64,000 bases of DNA from Tissierellales bacterium (lineage in GTDB: Bacteria; Bacillota; Clostridia; Tissierellales; Sedimentibacteraceae): NCBI GenBank assembly GCA_018433765.1, contig JAHDQO010000021.1, positions 124,001 through 188,000 of the forward strand. Direction: 5' to 3'. The translations under genes were made by a program, and so were the position numbers. The stretch's first letter is position 1, and every line of letters begins with the position of its first letter. Below are positions 26,008-34,874 of this stretch, piece by piece. The notes under the pieces are model-generated. The model did no database searches, had not been told where the DNA came from, and saw nothing but the letters and a program-made list of their open reading frames with translations.

Positions 26008-26997
26008 TCACTTTGGGAAACGAATGTCAAATATCGCACCGCCCTGCTGATGATTTTTTGCAGTAATAGTCCCTCCCTGACGTATTATAATTATCTTGCA
26101 GAGAGCCAATCCAATCCCATATCCTGTAGCATTTGGGTTTTTCCCACGATAAAACCTATCAAACAGGCATGATAAATCTTCTTTTTCAAAGCCCGCACCA
26201 CTGTCGTGTATGGTAATCTCGGTAAACAATGGGTTATCTGTACAGATAATTTCAATCATCCCATTCTCACCTGTGCTTTCCATGCAATTTTTGAGGATAT
26301 TTTGAATTGCTTGCGAAAGCCAACCCGAATCACCCTGAATAATTACTCCTTTAGGCACGTCTATCTGCAAATTAATATTGTGCAATTCCATCGGAATTAG
26401 GAAAGGACGAAGCGAAGAATATATCAAATTGTTTACATCTATTTGCTCACTTTGGAACACCACAATACCCGCATCCAAACGAGATAATTTCAATAAGGAA
26501 GTAATCAGCCAATCCATCCGCACAAGCAATTCCTTTGTTTCCCTTACAAATGCTTTCCGCTCGTTTTCATCGGGGTTATTAGCTAACAATGATAGAATGA
26601 GGTTTGCAGATGTAAGCGGAGTTCGGAGTTGGTGAGCTATATCAGCCATCGAATCTGAAAGATATTTTTTTTCTTTTTTCAGCTCGTCATTTTGCTCCCG
26701 AATACGCAAAGTCATTTTTGTTATCTCGCTGTGCAGAATAGAAAGTTCGCCCTCGTCTGATTCACCAATATACAGATGGTCATCATTATGAAGCACAAGG
26801 TCAATTTGATCTGAAATCCGTGCGATTCTTTTGTATCGGATTTTAGTAAACGCAAAAAACGCTGCACCAAAGGCTGTGGCAGAAGCAATTACAAGGATTC
26901 CTGCCGCAGTATTTATTGAAAATCCTAGCATTACACTGGTGGCGGCAATTAAAGAGAACAAAATGGCAAACTTCCTAAACTCTCTATTTCGAAGCAT
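26008..26997 (-). CDS. sensor histidine kinase of ABC-linked system
   Basis: A 329-residue kinase. Two membrane helices at about residues 10-50 are joined by only a few residues, leaving almost no outside domain, so it is likely an intramembrane-sensing kinase. H-box SMADIAHQLRTPLTS, N-box NILKNCMESTG, G1 HDSGAGFE and G2 GYGIGLALCK are all present. Kinases with this topology often receive their signal from a neighbouring ABC transporter. The gene overlaps the regulator gene by 14 bases. Confidence 0.9.
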   Translation of the reverse strand: MLRNREFRKFAILFSLIAATSVMLGFSINTAAGILVIASATAFGAAFFAFTKIRYKRIARISDQIDLVLHNDDHLYIGESDEGELSILHSEITKMTLRIREQNDELKKEKKYLSDSMADIAHQLRTPLTSANLILSLLANNPDENERKAFVRETKELLVRMDWLITSLLKLSRLDAGIVVFQSEQIDVNNLIYSSLRPFLIPMELHNINLQIDVPKGVIIQGDSGWLSQAIQNILKNCMESTGENGMIEIICTDNPLFTEITIHDSGAGFEKEDLSCLFDRFYRGKNPNATGYGIGLALCKIIIIRQGGTITAKNHQQGGAIFDIRFPK

Positions 26998-27670
26998 ACT
27001 CGCCCCCCAATCTATACCCTGTCCCGCGAACAGTCAGAATAATTTGCGGTTTTGTTGGGTCGTTCTCTATCTTTTCCCGCAAGCGTTTGATATACACGGT
27101 CAATGTATTGTCATTGACAAACTCGCCCGCTGCGTCCCATAATTCGTCAAGTAGCCTGCCCCTTGTGATAATACTTTTTGGGTTGCTAATAAACACCAGT
27201 AACAAGCGATATTCTAATGCTGAAAGAAAAACTTCTTTACCGTTTTTTTTCACAACTCCGCTTGCCGTATCAACATGGAGCCCACAAAATTCAAAGCTCG
27301 ACCCAAAACTCCCACTTTTTCGCAAGGCGGTTCTAATTCGAGCAATCAATTCACGCGGACGAAAAGGCTTAGTTATATAGTCATCCGCACCCATGTTCAG
27401 CCCGGTAACAACACTTGCTTCATCGCCAGAAGCCGTCAAAAAGATAACAGGAACATCTTGTGTTTCTTTAATTTCAGTGCAAACTGTAAAGCCATTTCCA
27501 TCAGGCAAAGAAATATCAATCAACGCCAAGTCAAATTTATTCTCAGCAAGTACTGCAAAGGCTTCATTTCTCGTAGGAGCATGAGTGACCGTAAATCCTT
27601 CCGAGTGGAGCAAAAGTACAAGGTTTCTGGCAATTGCCTTATCATCCTCAACCAAAAATATCCGTTTCAT
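26984..27670 (-). CDS. OmpR-family response regulator of ABC-linked system
   Basis: A 228-residue regulator: receiver domain with LVEDD, phospho-acceptor Asp in LALIDISLPDGNG and Lys in ITKPF. A winged-helix domain follows (RGRLLDELWD, DNTLTVYIKRLREKI, TVRGTGYRLG). It partners the overlapping kinase gene and probably activates the ABC genes; the 81-base gap before the ATPase gene could hold a target promoter. Its ATG overlaps the end of the small HTH gene upstream. Confidence 0.92.
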   Translation of the reverse strand: MKRIFLVEDDKAIARNLVLLLHSEGFTVTHAPTRNEAFAVLAENKFDLALIDISLPDGNGFTVCTEIKETQDVPVIFLTASGDEASVVTGLNMGADDYITKPFRPRELIARIRTALRKSGSFGSSFEFCGLHVDTASGVVKKNGKEVFLSALEYRLLLVFISNPKSIITRGRLLDELWDAAGEFVNDNTLTVYIKRLREKIENDPTKPQIILTVRGTGYRLGGEYASK

Positions 27671-27861
27671 TTATTTTCACCATCCTTTGCTTTACTTCTC
27701 CTATATCGTCTGTCAGACGGTTTTTCAGCTTCAACCGGAACAATCCATGTATTTCCCATTTTTTTAGCTCCCTTAATTCGTGCGGCAGAACAATAATACA
27801 CTACCATTCTGTCTGTAATTCCCCAATTTTTCGCTACTTCCTTTGTCGTTATATAATTCAC
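27667..27861 (-). CDS. small helix-turn-helix DNA-binding protein
   Basis: A 64-residue protein with an excisionase/MerR-like helix-turn-helix (TKEVAKNWGITDRMVVYYCSA) and GNTWIVPVEAEKP, followed by a basic tail. Such small proteins often precede two-component or resistance genes in Firmicutes and may control the operon. The GTG at 27861 is used because AGGAGG lies 8 bases upstream; an overlapping ATG in another frame gives no sensible product. It is the first gene of the five-gene GC-richer unit and overlaps the regulator by four bases. Confidence 0.78.
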   Translation of the reverse strand: MNYITTKEVAKNWGITDRMVVYYCSAARIKGAKKMGNTWIVPVEAEKPSDRRYRRSKAKDGENK

Positions 27862-27881
27862 TCATAACACCTCCTAATCCT

Positions 27882-27910
27882 ATTATATTTCTTTTGACGG
27901 AAATGTACAA
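27882..27910 (-). promoter_or_regulatory. promoter of the HTH-TCS-ABC operon
   Basis: Minus-strand TTGTAC (27910-27905), 17 bases, TATAAT (27887-27882), about 20 bases before the first gene of the unit. No operator palindrome is evident. Confidence 0.65.
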
Positions 27911-27981
27911 GCTAAGATATAAAGCAAAGTCAAGACCACTAGCTAGCTTAGCCTATGGCACATGAGATTTTTCTAAGGATG

Positions 27982-28548
27982 TTATCTAATATGCGACAAC
28001 TTATGTAACAGCTTAACTAACTCTTTTCGTTCTTTGTCTACACAATATATTTCTACTCTTAATTCAATATCTACTATATCAACTGCATCATTATAAAATT
28101 CTTTAATTTTAAATAAACTCATAATAATGTCTTTCCTAATAAGGTTAGCATTTATTATTAAAAATTTATTTTTGGAAAACATATTTAACAAATAATTGAC
28201 TATTTTTTCTCTAAGTTCATCATATGCAATGGCAACTTTCCATGCATTTTGTATTGTTTGTCTTGATGTAATAAATTTTTCATCTTCCATTAATGCTAAG
28301 TATCTGTCAACTACTTCTACAAATCTATGTTCATAATCACTTTTAGCAAGATTTGAAAGTAAAAAAACGCCAATACTCCTTTGATAAGAATTATCCGAAT
28401 TCAGTTTTTCTAAGAAAATATCCCATATATCATAAACCCACTCTATTTCTTCTCGAGTTAAGTTTAGTAAATTGTCAAGTGCATTTTTCCGAATTCTATT
28501 ATTCTTACTTTTTACCTCTTCAATTAGAATCTCAACATTCTTATTCAT
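27982..28548 (-). CDS. HEAT-repeat-like hypothetical protein
   Basis: A 188-residue all-helical protein with short amphipathic helix pairs (KNNRIRKNALDNLLNLT, DNSYQRSIGVFLLSNLAK, ITSRQTIQNAWKVA), reading like four or so HEAT-type repeats. Such repeats make protein-binding surfaces. No catalytic motif is visible. ATG at 28548 follows GAGGAA. It lies downstream of an AraC-GyrI gene on the same strand, 85 bases apart, so co-transcription is possible but not certain. Confidence 0.65.
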   Translation of the reverse strand: MNKNVEILIEEVKSKNNRIRKNALDNLLNLTREEIEWVYDIWDIFLEKLNSDNSYQRSIGVFLLSNLAKSDYEHRFVEVVDRYLALMEDEKFITSRQTIQNAWKVAIAYDELREKIVNYLLNMFSKNKFLIINANLIRKDIIMSLFKIKEFYNDAVDIVDIELRVEIYCVDKERKELVKLLHKLSHIR

Positions 28549-28633
28549 TATAATTCCTCAATTCTATAAATATGTACAATCAAGTAATCAACCTAACCGT
28601 ACATATTTATTTTTTCAAAAAGATTTCCCTATA

Positions 28634-29494
28634 CTATAAAATAGGAACCCAAACTTCTATATCTGCTACGCCATTATCATCTGTAATTTCACCATACTTT
28701 ACAAAGTCATATTTCGCTTCGTGATTCAGTTGATAAGATGATGAAGGAAACCACTCTTTATAGATATGATCAATTGCTTTATCAATAGGATCTTGTGGCT
28801 TAGCTCGAAATGAAAAAATTGCATATCTACTTTCAGGTAATTTTTTTACAACCATTTCGTCATTAATATTTGCTCCATTTTCTACATTTACGCATGCATA
28901 ATACTCAAATCCAAGACCATTTTCTGTTTTTTCTGCATTCTCATAATCATTTAGTGCATAAACCCACTCTTTTGTCAATCTAGAATTCATTTTATCTTTT
29001 GCTTTGTGAAGTTTTTTCCATAACCTTGGTATTACTAAGAATCCTTTCATCGTACTTGCACTGTATCCTGCAAGTGTAATTTCACTACCATTTTCTAATC
29101 TTACGTCCATAATTCTTTTTCCTTCCATTTTCTGATGTATCTCAAATTTTGGAGTTAACGAAAACTTTTTGACTTTTTTCCTAAAAGCTTTGGGACTTAA
29201 ACGAAATACTTTCTTAAATGCCTTTGAGAAAGCTTGTTGTGATTCATAACCTACATCAAAAGCAATGTCAATAATACTTTCTTCTGTACAGAGTAATTTT
29301 TTTGCTGCTTCACTTAATCTTCTTTTTTTAACGTATTGATATACAGGTATACCTACCACATTAGTGAACATTTTGTGCATATGGTACTTTGAATATCCTA
29401 CTTGACTTGCTAACATATCAATACTATAGTTTTCACCTAAGTCTTCTTCAATTAGATCAATTACATATAGTATACAGTCATAATTTGTCTTCAT
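28634..29494 (-). CDS. AraC-family regulator with GyrI-like domain (second)
   Basis: A 286-residue regulator. The AraC DNA-binding domain is at about residues 8-108 (LASQVGYSKYHMHKMFTNV, IIDIAFDVGYESQQAFSKAFKKVF). The GyrI-like ligand domain spans about 125-286, ending with the typical DIEVWVPIL strand. It probably senses an amphipathic or cationic compound and activates nearby or distant export or detoxification genes. ATG at 29494 follows GGAGGT. Confidence 0.9.
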   Translation of the reverse strand: MKTNYDCILYVIDLIEEDLGENYSIDMLASQVGYSKYHMHKMFTNVVGIPVYQYVKKRRLSEAAKKLLCTEESIIDIAFDVGYESQQAFSKAFKKVFRLSPKAFRKKVKKFSLTPKFEIHQKMEGKRIMDVRLENGSEITLAGYSASTMKGFLVIPRLWKKLHKAKDKMNSRLTKEWVYALNDYENAEKTENGLGFEYYACVNVENGANINDEMVVKKLPESRYAIFSFRAKPQDPIDKAIDHIYKEWFPSSSYQLNHEAKYDFVKYGEITDDNGVADIEVWVPIL

Positions 29495-29877
29495 ATGAGC
29501 ACCTCCAGCTAAATTATATCACTATTCTTTTTCTATTTTTTTACCATTCTTGTTATGTTAATTAATTTTCTGTTTCTTATAAATTACTAATATCATAGTA
29601 AAGTAAGTACCACTATTCTTCAACTATTAGAATCATTTGATATTTTGTCTATATGATGTGTGTACTAATTTAAATATACTTGTATTAATATAAAAGATGT
29701 AGTACAATCACAACACATATAAGGGGCTAAATTGGGTCAAAAGTATTTAAAAGTTAATAAGATTAAGTATATAACAAAATCAGTTAAATATATTGATGTA
29801 AGTTGAATAATTTATAAAGATATAAATAATTAAAAATTCTAGAGAAAATATAAAATTAGTATAGGAGTATATACCTT
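29495..29877. other. intergenic stretch, about 380 bases
   Basis: Divergent control region between the AraC-GyrI gene and the secreted two-repeat protein. It holds AT-rich promoter-like sequence and a short 24-codon frame near 29735-29810 that I do not regard as a gene. No palindromic operator stands out. Confidence 0.4.
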
Positions 29878-30348
29878 ATGAAAAAAAATAAAATATTTGC
29901 AATGGTTATATTGTCAATTGCATTTTTTATATCTATGCATTCCAATGTTTATGCCGATAATTTTGAACTTGAATGGGTAAAAACATATTATAATAATAAA
30001 TATCCAGCAGCAGAAGGATATAATATTATTTCGTATACCTATGACACAGATAATAAAGTAGTATTAGTTAAAGTAAGAGAAAAGGACATGGAAGAAAATA
30101 CATATATAACCTATGCAGGGCTATATGATGAAACTAATTTAACTGTTACCGATCTTAAATGGGTAAGATCATATTTTAGCAAAAAATACCCTGTATCTCA
30201 AGGATATGTAATACACACATATTCTTTTGATAATAAAACTAATAAAGTTACAGTAGAATTAAGTAATTTTGAAAATAATGATTTGATTCAAGATGAAATT
30301 AAATGCGATGTTGTAGTCAATGGAAAAGCATATGTAAAAGAAACTTAA
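29878..30348 (+). CDS. secreted protein with two internal repeats
   Basis: A 156-residue exported protein. Residues 1-26 are a signal peptide ending HSNVYA. The mature part has two tandem units of about 60 residues: each opens with L-(E/K)-W-V-(K/R)-x-Y-(Y/F)-x-x-KYP-x-x-x-GY-x-I (ELEWVKTYYNNKYPAAEGY; DLKWVRSYFSKKYPVSQGY), followed by a strand pair ending in V-T-V or V-L-V. Family unknown; the duplicated unit suggests a small ligand- or wall-binding module. ATG at 29878 has AGGAG about 10 bases upstream. Confidence 0.72.
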   Translation: MKKNKIFAMVILSIAFFISMHSNVYADNFELEWVKTYYNNKYPAAEGYNIISYTYDTDNKVVLVKVREKDMEENTYITYAGLYDETNLTVTDLKWVRSYFSKKYPVSQGYVIHTYSFDNKTNKVTVELSNFENNDLIQDEIKCDVVVNGKAYVKET

Positions 30349-30474
30349 TAATATTGCATAAATTAATTATAAAAAACTTTACTTGATAACTATTTAGCTA
30401 ATAGCCAATTTCAGAACTAATCTTAGCTTTTTTATACTTGATATATGTTTTTTACACATAATAAACTATGATAT

Positions 30475-30513
30475 AAAAGAGAGTGTACCTCAATAAAAAG
30501 GATACTCTCTTTT
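30475..30513. terminator. bidirectional terminator
   Basis: Arms AAAAGAGAGTGT and ATACTCTCTTTT (one G-T pair) with an 15-base loop, A-rich before and T-rich after. It serves the secreted protein gene and perhaps the convergent AraC-type gene. Confidence 0.75.
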
Positions 30514-30660
30514 ATTTGACTACTATCTATTATGTTTACAATTGTACTCTTAAAGATTCTGCTTTACTATGTTATCTTTTTTATAAGGGATATTATTGAA
30601 AAAGCACTTGCAGTTTTTACATTAGAAAATAGGAAATTAAATTTTTACCGTAAATTTTAT

Positions 30661-31626
30661 CTACTTCCGCACTGGTCTGATATACTTAAAATACCGTTCG
30701 GGATTAAAATAAAAGTAAATTATTCTACCAGGCGAAGTATCAAAGCAGTAACCGGTGCTTGCAAAATCAAAAGTTTCCATTGCCTTTTCGATCTTTTCCT
30801 CTACACTACGATTTTCCTGCTCATAATTGAATGGACCATGTTCAAAAACAATATACTCGGCTTCAGGAACATCAATCATAAGCATTTGTGGTGGTACTTC
30901 GCCTATATAATCAGAAGGAAGACGTACTCCATAACACTCCGTACGTCGAATACCCCAATCGCAGAGTCTTCCGTCGGGATCATTAATGTATGCCATAATC
31001 TGACCGCTTCCGCTGTTAGATTCATTCCCGCCATCGTCATCCAATTTGCCCTTGATACTATCGAGTAAACCGCAAATTGTTTCGCAATCCTGTTCCGGAA
31101 TAAGACTTTGCTTTTGCCAAAAATCCCAATATCCATTACTCTCAAAGTTTTTAATGTGTAAAAATTTGTGTGCGGGAATGGTTACAAAATAAATTTTAAC
31201 ATCATCTGTTGATTTCATCATACCAATTTCTCCAAATCCTAAAAAGTAGCGGTCGAAAGGGTTTATTTTTGTACGAAGAATGACAGGCTTAGGCTTTTTT
31301 CGGTATTCACTTGGAGTTATACCATATGCTCCCTTGAAAGCTCTTGTAAAAGCTTCATGTGATGAAAAACCATAATCAAAAGCAATGTCCAAAATTCTTT
31401 TTTCACTATCTCTAACCTCTTTTAATGCAAAGGCTAACTTTCTAAGCCGCAAATAATCTCTAAACTGCATACCCGATATTTGCTTAAATTTTCTCGTTGA
31501 ATAAAATTCGGAATAACCCAGCCTGCGAGAAAGAAAGCGTAATGTCAAGGCTTCGTCATTATAGTTTTTAATACATTTGTCAATTTCATCAACGATTATT
31601 TGAATTTGTTTCTGCCACTCGTACAT
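30661..31626 (-). CDS. AraC-family regulator with GyrI-like domain (third)
   Basis: About 321 residues. AraC domain at about residues 10-115 (LRFLSRRLGYSEFYSTRKFKQ, ILDIAFDYGFSSHEAFTRAF, ITPSEYRKKP). The C-terminal 170 residues form a GyrI-like domain with a longer middle segment than the other two in the window. Codon use is somewhat GC-richer than its neighbours, hinting at separate origin. ATG at 31626 is favoured over the GTG at 31638, which overlaps the GAGG site. No linked effector gene is apparent. Confidence 0.88.
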   Translation of the reverse strand: MYEWQKQIQIIVDEIDKCIKNYNDEALTLRFLSRRLGYSEFYSTRKFKQISGMQFRDYLRLRKLAFALKEVRDSEKRILDIAFDYGFSSHEAFTRAFKGAYGITPSEYRKKPKPVILRTKINPFDRYFLGFGEIGMMKSTDDVKIYFVTIPAHKFLHIKNFESNGYWDFWQKQSLIPEQDCETICGLLDSIKGKLDDDGGNESNSGSGQIMAYINDPDGRLCDWGIRRTECYGVRLPSDYIGEVPPQMLMIDVPEAEYIVFEHGPFNYEQENRSVEEKIEKAMETFDFASTGYCFDTSPGRIIYFYFNPERYFKYIRPVRK

Positions 31627-31818
31627 TCGTCTATTCACCTCATTTCAATCACCCTACATTTATTATAAATAAATATAGAGATCATTGCTTGATTTTACTT
31701 GCTGTTATTTAATTTTCTCTTTTAAATCATCACGCTTACAATATAAGGTTTTTATAATATCTTCACCACATACTATCCACCAATGTTCAAAATTGCACTT
31801 TTGAGGATTTTGCTTTTT

Positions 31819-31840
31819 GTCAATTTGTCAAGCCTGACCC
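31819..31840 (-). repeat. solo REP-like unit
   Basis: GTCAATTTGTCAAGCCTGAC then CC, the inverse of the RAYT end, 17 bases beyond the stop of the gene ending at 31858. Confidence 0.8.
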
Positions 31841-31857
31841 TATTTTTTCCTTCTGAA

Positions 31858-33954
31858 TTAAATTTGTATTTCATCTAATTTTAGCAAATCATATTCTTTA
31901 ATAATTTTAATCAATTTAATAGGATATTTAGGATCTGTAGCATATCCTGCTCTTCTTATAGTCCATGCTCCTAAAGTACTATCATTCATTACTTTTCTAA
32001 AAGGTTCATATCTTGACAATTTTAATAATATATTTTTATGATCTAGCCAACTTTCATTAATATTATGGTAAGCTCTGAAATTTGCATCAGTCCTAAAGCT
32101 AACCCCATTATAAACTTCCCAAGTGTTCGAAACCACAAAATCATTAGTTCCTGTTCCCTTTATTCCAAAAAGATTGTAAGATATCGTCCCATTATATTTA
32201 TCAACTGGAACACTTTGACCCCATCCCGTTTCTAGAATTGCTTGAGCTACTTGCAGCGCTGCAGACATGTCTGTTTTATTTTTTGAATCTATAGCCAAAG
32301 ATGATATTGTTTCAATAAATTTATCTTTTTCAACTACTTTTTCAGGACCAAACAACTCTTCAAGATATATTTTTAGAGAAATTTTTTCTGAATACAAAAT
32401 TTCATCTTCATACATAGCTTTGGCTTGTATAGTTACCTCTCCTTCATCTGTTTCTAAAGGAGTGAAAACAAATTCTTTTTCAGTAGTCTCTCCTATTATT
32501 CGTGATTGATTAGTAGTATTATTAGTTAATATATATTTTACATTATCAATATCAACATTGCTTTTAATAGAAAGCTTAGCATCATCAGTTAGCACCTGAC
32601 CTGGCCCCACTCCTATAAGCATAATTTTGGGACTTCCATCAATATTTACATTTACTTTTTCACTATCATGAGTTTTACCACTAGTATCCTTTACTCTTAC
32701 TAACAGTTGTTTTTTTCCTGCATATTCTGAATTAGGAAACCAAGAATAACTTCCAAAAGGTATTGTAGTTAATAAAGTTTCTTTTTCAGTAACTGGATCT
32801 ATTAATAAAAACTGTGTTTCAAGTACATCAAAATTTCTTGAGGCTAGTAAAGATACAGGTTTATTTATAGTCATATCATCATAAACACCTTTTAAACTTA
32901 ATTTACTATCAATATTAACTGAAGTATAATAATATTCACTTTCGTAAAAATTATCATTTCCATCATAAGCAACAACTCTTATTTTATAATCCCCATTTTG
33001 ATTAGGTTTTGGATACCATGTATAATAATCAAATGGATCTCGTTCATTTACAGTTATTATTTTTTCATTAGCTGTATTTATGAATTCATATTTAACATAT
33101 GTAGGTAAAAAATTAAGTTTTGGTTTTATAGATAATTCATCAGTTATAACCTCATTATATTCTATCCCTTCAAGTTGAACTTCTGGTATAACATCAATAG
33201 TAACTAAAGCCAAATCACCTGCTATTATTTCGTTATTTTCATCATATAATGCTACTACAATAATTTTTTCGCCGTCATCCTCTATTTTGGGGAGATATGT
33301 AATAACTTTATCTACAGCACTACTGTTAGCTACTTCAAAACCTTTAAGTGTATCTTTATCTATTAAAAACATTTTTATTTCTTTCGCTTCATTTTGAAAG
33401 CCTTCAGGTATATCTATTTCAATATTTGTATTACTAGTAATTATATTTTTGTTTTTAATTGATTTTATTTCAAAATCATAAAAAGGTTCAATGCTCGATT
33501 TTTTTGCAGAATCTACGTATACAGTTCTTGTTTCATTGTCCCATTCAATACCTATCTCAAGTGCATTACTAATTAATCTTAAAGGCACATAAGTACGGCT
33601 ATTTATAATAAATGGTGCTACATCACTGAATTGATATAATTCACCTTGATTATAATTTATTATTCTACTATCGATTTTAAGAAAAACGCTTTTATTTTCT
33701 TTTTCAACTAAAACAGTTCTATTGTCACCATCCCAAATTACCTTAGCCCCTATTGCTTCAGAAATAAATCTGATGGGTACTAAAGTTCTACTATTTACTA
33801 TTATTGGGCCAGATAAATTTGTAATATCTTTGTTGTCTACTATAAGTTTAATATCACTAGAAGCCCAACATTCATTATAACTACCAATTAATATTAATAC
33901 TGATATAAATATTGTAGTTAAAAATATTTTAGTTACTTTATGTTTTTTAGCCAT
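31858..33954 (-). CDS. cell-wall glucosaminidase with copper-amine-oxidase-like domains
   Basis: A 698-residue exported protein. Signal peptide at residues 1-31. Residues about 32-150 hold two copper amine oxidase N-terminal-like repeats (NSRTLVPIRFISEAIGAKVIW and NSRTYVPLRLISNALEIGIEW), which in Clostridia mark wall proteins. A middle region of Ig-like beta domains follows (about 160-540). The C-terminal 140 residues are a GH73-type N-acetylglucosaminidase domain with the catalytic Glu in AILETGWGQS, plus NLFGIKG and YATDPKYP. It would cut peptidoglycan glycan strands outside the cell. ATG at 33954 follows GAGGAG. Confidence 0.88.
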   Translation of the reverse strand: MAKKHKVTKIFLTTIFISVLILIGSYNECWASSDIKLIVDNKDITNLSGPIIVNSRTLVPIRFISEAIGAKVIWDGDNRTVLVEKENKSVFLKIDSRIINYNQGELYQFSDVAPFIINSRTYVPLRLISNALEIGIEWDNETRTVYVDSAKKSSIEPFYDFEIKSIKNKNIITSNTNIEIDIPEGFQNEAKEIKMFLIDKDTLKGFEVANSSAVDKVITYLPKIEDDGEKIIVVALYDENNEIIAGDLALVTIDVIPEVQLEGIEYNEVITDELSIKPKLNFLPTYVKYEFINTANEKIITVNERDPFDYYTWYPKPNQNGDYKIRVVAYDGNDNFYESEYYYTSVNIDSKLSLKGVYDDMTINKPVSLLASRNFDVLETQFLLIDPVTEKETLLTTIPFGSYSWFPNSEYAGKKQLLVRVKDTSGKTHDSEKVNVNIDGSPKIMLIGVGPGQVLTDDAKLSIKSNVDIDNVKYILTNNTTNQSRIIGETTEKEFVFTPLETDEGEVTIQAKAMYEDEILYSEKISLKIYLEELFGPEKVVEKDKFIETISSLAIDSKNKTDMSAALQVAQAILETGWGQSVPVDKYNGTISYNLFGIKGTGTNDFVVSNTWEVYNGVSFRTDANFRAYHNINESWLDHKNILLKLSRYEPFRKVMNDSTLGAWTIRRAGYATDPKYPIKLIKIIKEYDLLKLDEIQI

Positions 33955-33991
33955 TTTTATCTCCTCTTTTTTACTTTAGTCTTAATCAAAA

Positions 33992-34032
33992 AAGAGCCAA
34001 AAGCTCCTAAAAAATAATTATTTTCGACTCTT
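33992..34032 (-). terminator. hairpin with U-run in the glucosaminidase leader
   Basis: Minus strand: a GAGC/GCTC stem with a 5-base loop followed by six T, with an outer AAGAGTC/GGCTCTT pairing. It lies 38 bases before the start codon and could be an attenuator or the end of an upstream transcript. Confidence 0.4.
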
Positions 34033-34340
34033 CTTTACATAAATTTTATCACATATTATATATTTTATATATATAATGTTTTAATTAATTCATTGCAAAA
34101 TATTTCCCAACACAACTAAATTTTCATATGCATTAAGATCTAACCTGTATTTCATTAATTTTTTCGCAAGTAATTGAAATTTTTTAGGTATTTTAGAGCA
34201 TTTCCAAAATAAATTTTTAAAGTTATCAAAATCAAGATATTTATGTGAAATTACTATTTTGATTTTCTATTTTTTCTTAACTAAAATACACAAAATAAAA
34301 AACAAATCAAAATTCTGACAACATTTTGAGACATACATAT

Positions 34341-34590
34341 ATACGAATGTTCTTTTTCTGTTGATTCAATGTTTCAAGTTGTTGTTTGATATGTTTATTC
34401 ATTTAAAAATCCCCTTAAATATCAAGTATCCGAATTCGGATACTTATCAAGAACTTTTTCAACTGGAGTTGAGTTATGATGCTATCTTCGGCTGTGTTGT
34501 TCAGTTATTGGCTGAACGATTTACGATGTATGAGCAAATATGACAATATAATCAAACTAATGGAAGAACATTGCGGAAGTGGTATCCCTT
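34341..34590 (-). pseudogene. duplicated marR promoter and truncated marR 5' end
   Basis: About 240 bases nearly identical to 37001-37269: the first 18 or so codons of the MarR gene, its ribosome site, one operator, and 130 bases of upstream sequence. A 15-base piece of later marR (matching 36771-36785) is joined directly at TTCTTT, so the interior of the gene was deleted. One operator and the -10 region are also missing, deleted between the two operator repeats. It cannot encode a regulator. Confidence 0.8.
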
Positions 34591-34604
34591 GATTCGGCTC
34601 TTTT

Positions 34605-34665
34605 GTCAACCTGTCAAGCCTGACCCGCTCTTTTTGCTTATTTGTCAATTTGTCAAGCCTGACCC
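34605..34665 (-). repeat. two tandem REP-like units
   Basis: GTCAACCTGTCAAGCCTGAC at 34605-34624 and GTCAATTTGTCAAGCCTGAC at 34644-34663, each followed by CC, 39 bases apart in the same orientation. The second lies 10 bases beyond the stop of the gene ending at 34676. Confidence 0.8.
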
Positions 34666-34675
34666 CATTTCTTTT

Positions 34676-34846
34676 TCATTTATCTGCTATTTTTTTTATT
34701 GCATAGAGAATAAAATATCCCATTATAAGAATAGGCAACACAACTCTTAAACACAAAAACCCTTTTGGATTAAAATTAACGTTGGCATCAATTAGAAGTC
34801 CTACGAACCACGCAACAATTGTAGAAATAATAGCTCTGATGTACAT
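34676..34846 (-). CDS. small two-helix membrane protein
   Basis: About 56 residues, nearly all hydrophobic: helices at about 4-20 and 28-50 with a short polar loop (DANVNFNPKG) and a KKIADK tail. ATG at 34846 is preferred since GGAG lies 9 bases before it. It follows the next membrane protein by under 30 bases, so the two probably form one unit. Function unknown. Confidence 0.55.
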   Translation of the reverse strand: MYIRAIISTIVAWFVGLLIDANVNFNPKGFLCLRVVLPILIMGYFILYAIKKIADK

Positions 34847-34874
34847 TACCAATTCTCCTTTCAAAAATCTCAAT

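Noticed and set aside
22594-27910. Integrative element around the GC-rich block
   Set aside because: No attachment-site repeats, integrase or mobilisation gene at either edge; only the composition suggests transfer.
30532-31068. 178-codon plus-strand frame opposite the third AraC-GyrI gene
   Set aside because: Antisense to a well-supported gene, no ribosome site, composition not protein-like.
34361-34543. 60-codon plus-strand frame
   Set aside because: It runs antisense through the duplicated marR promoter region and has no start signal.
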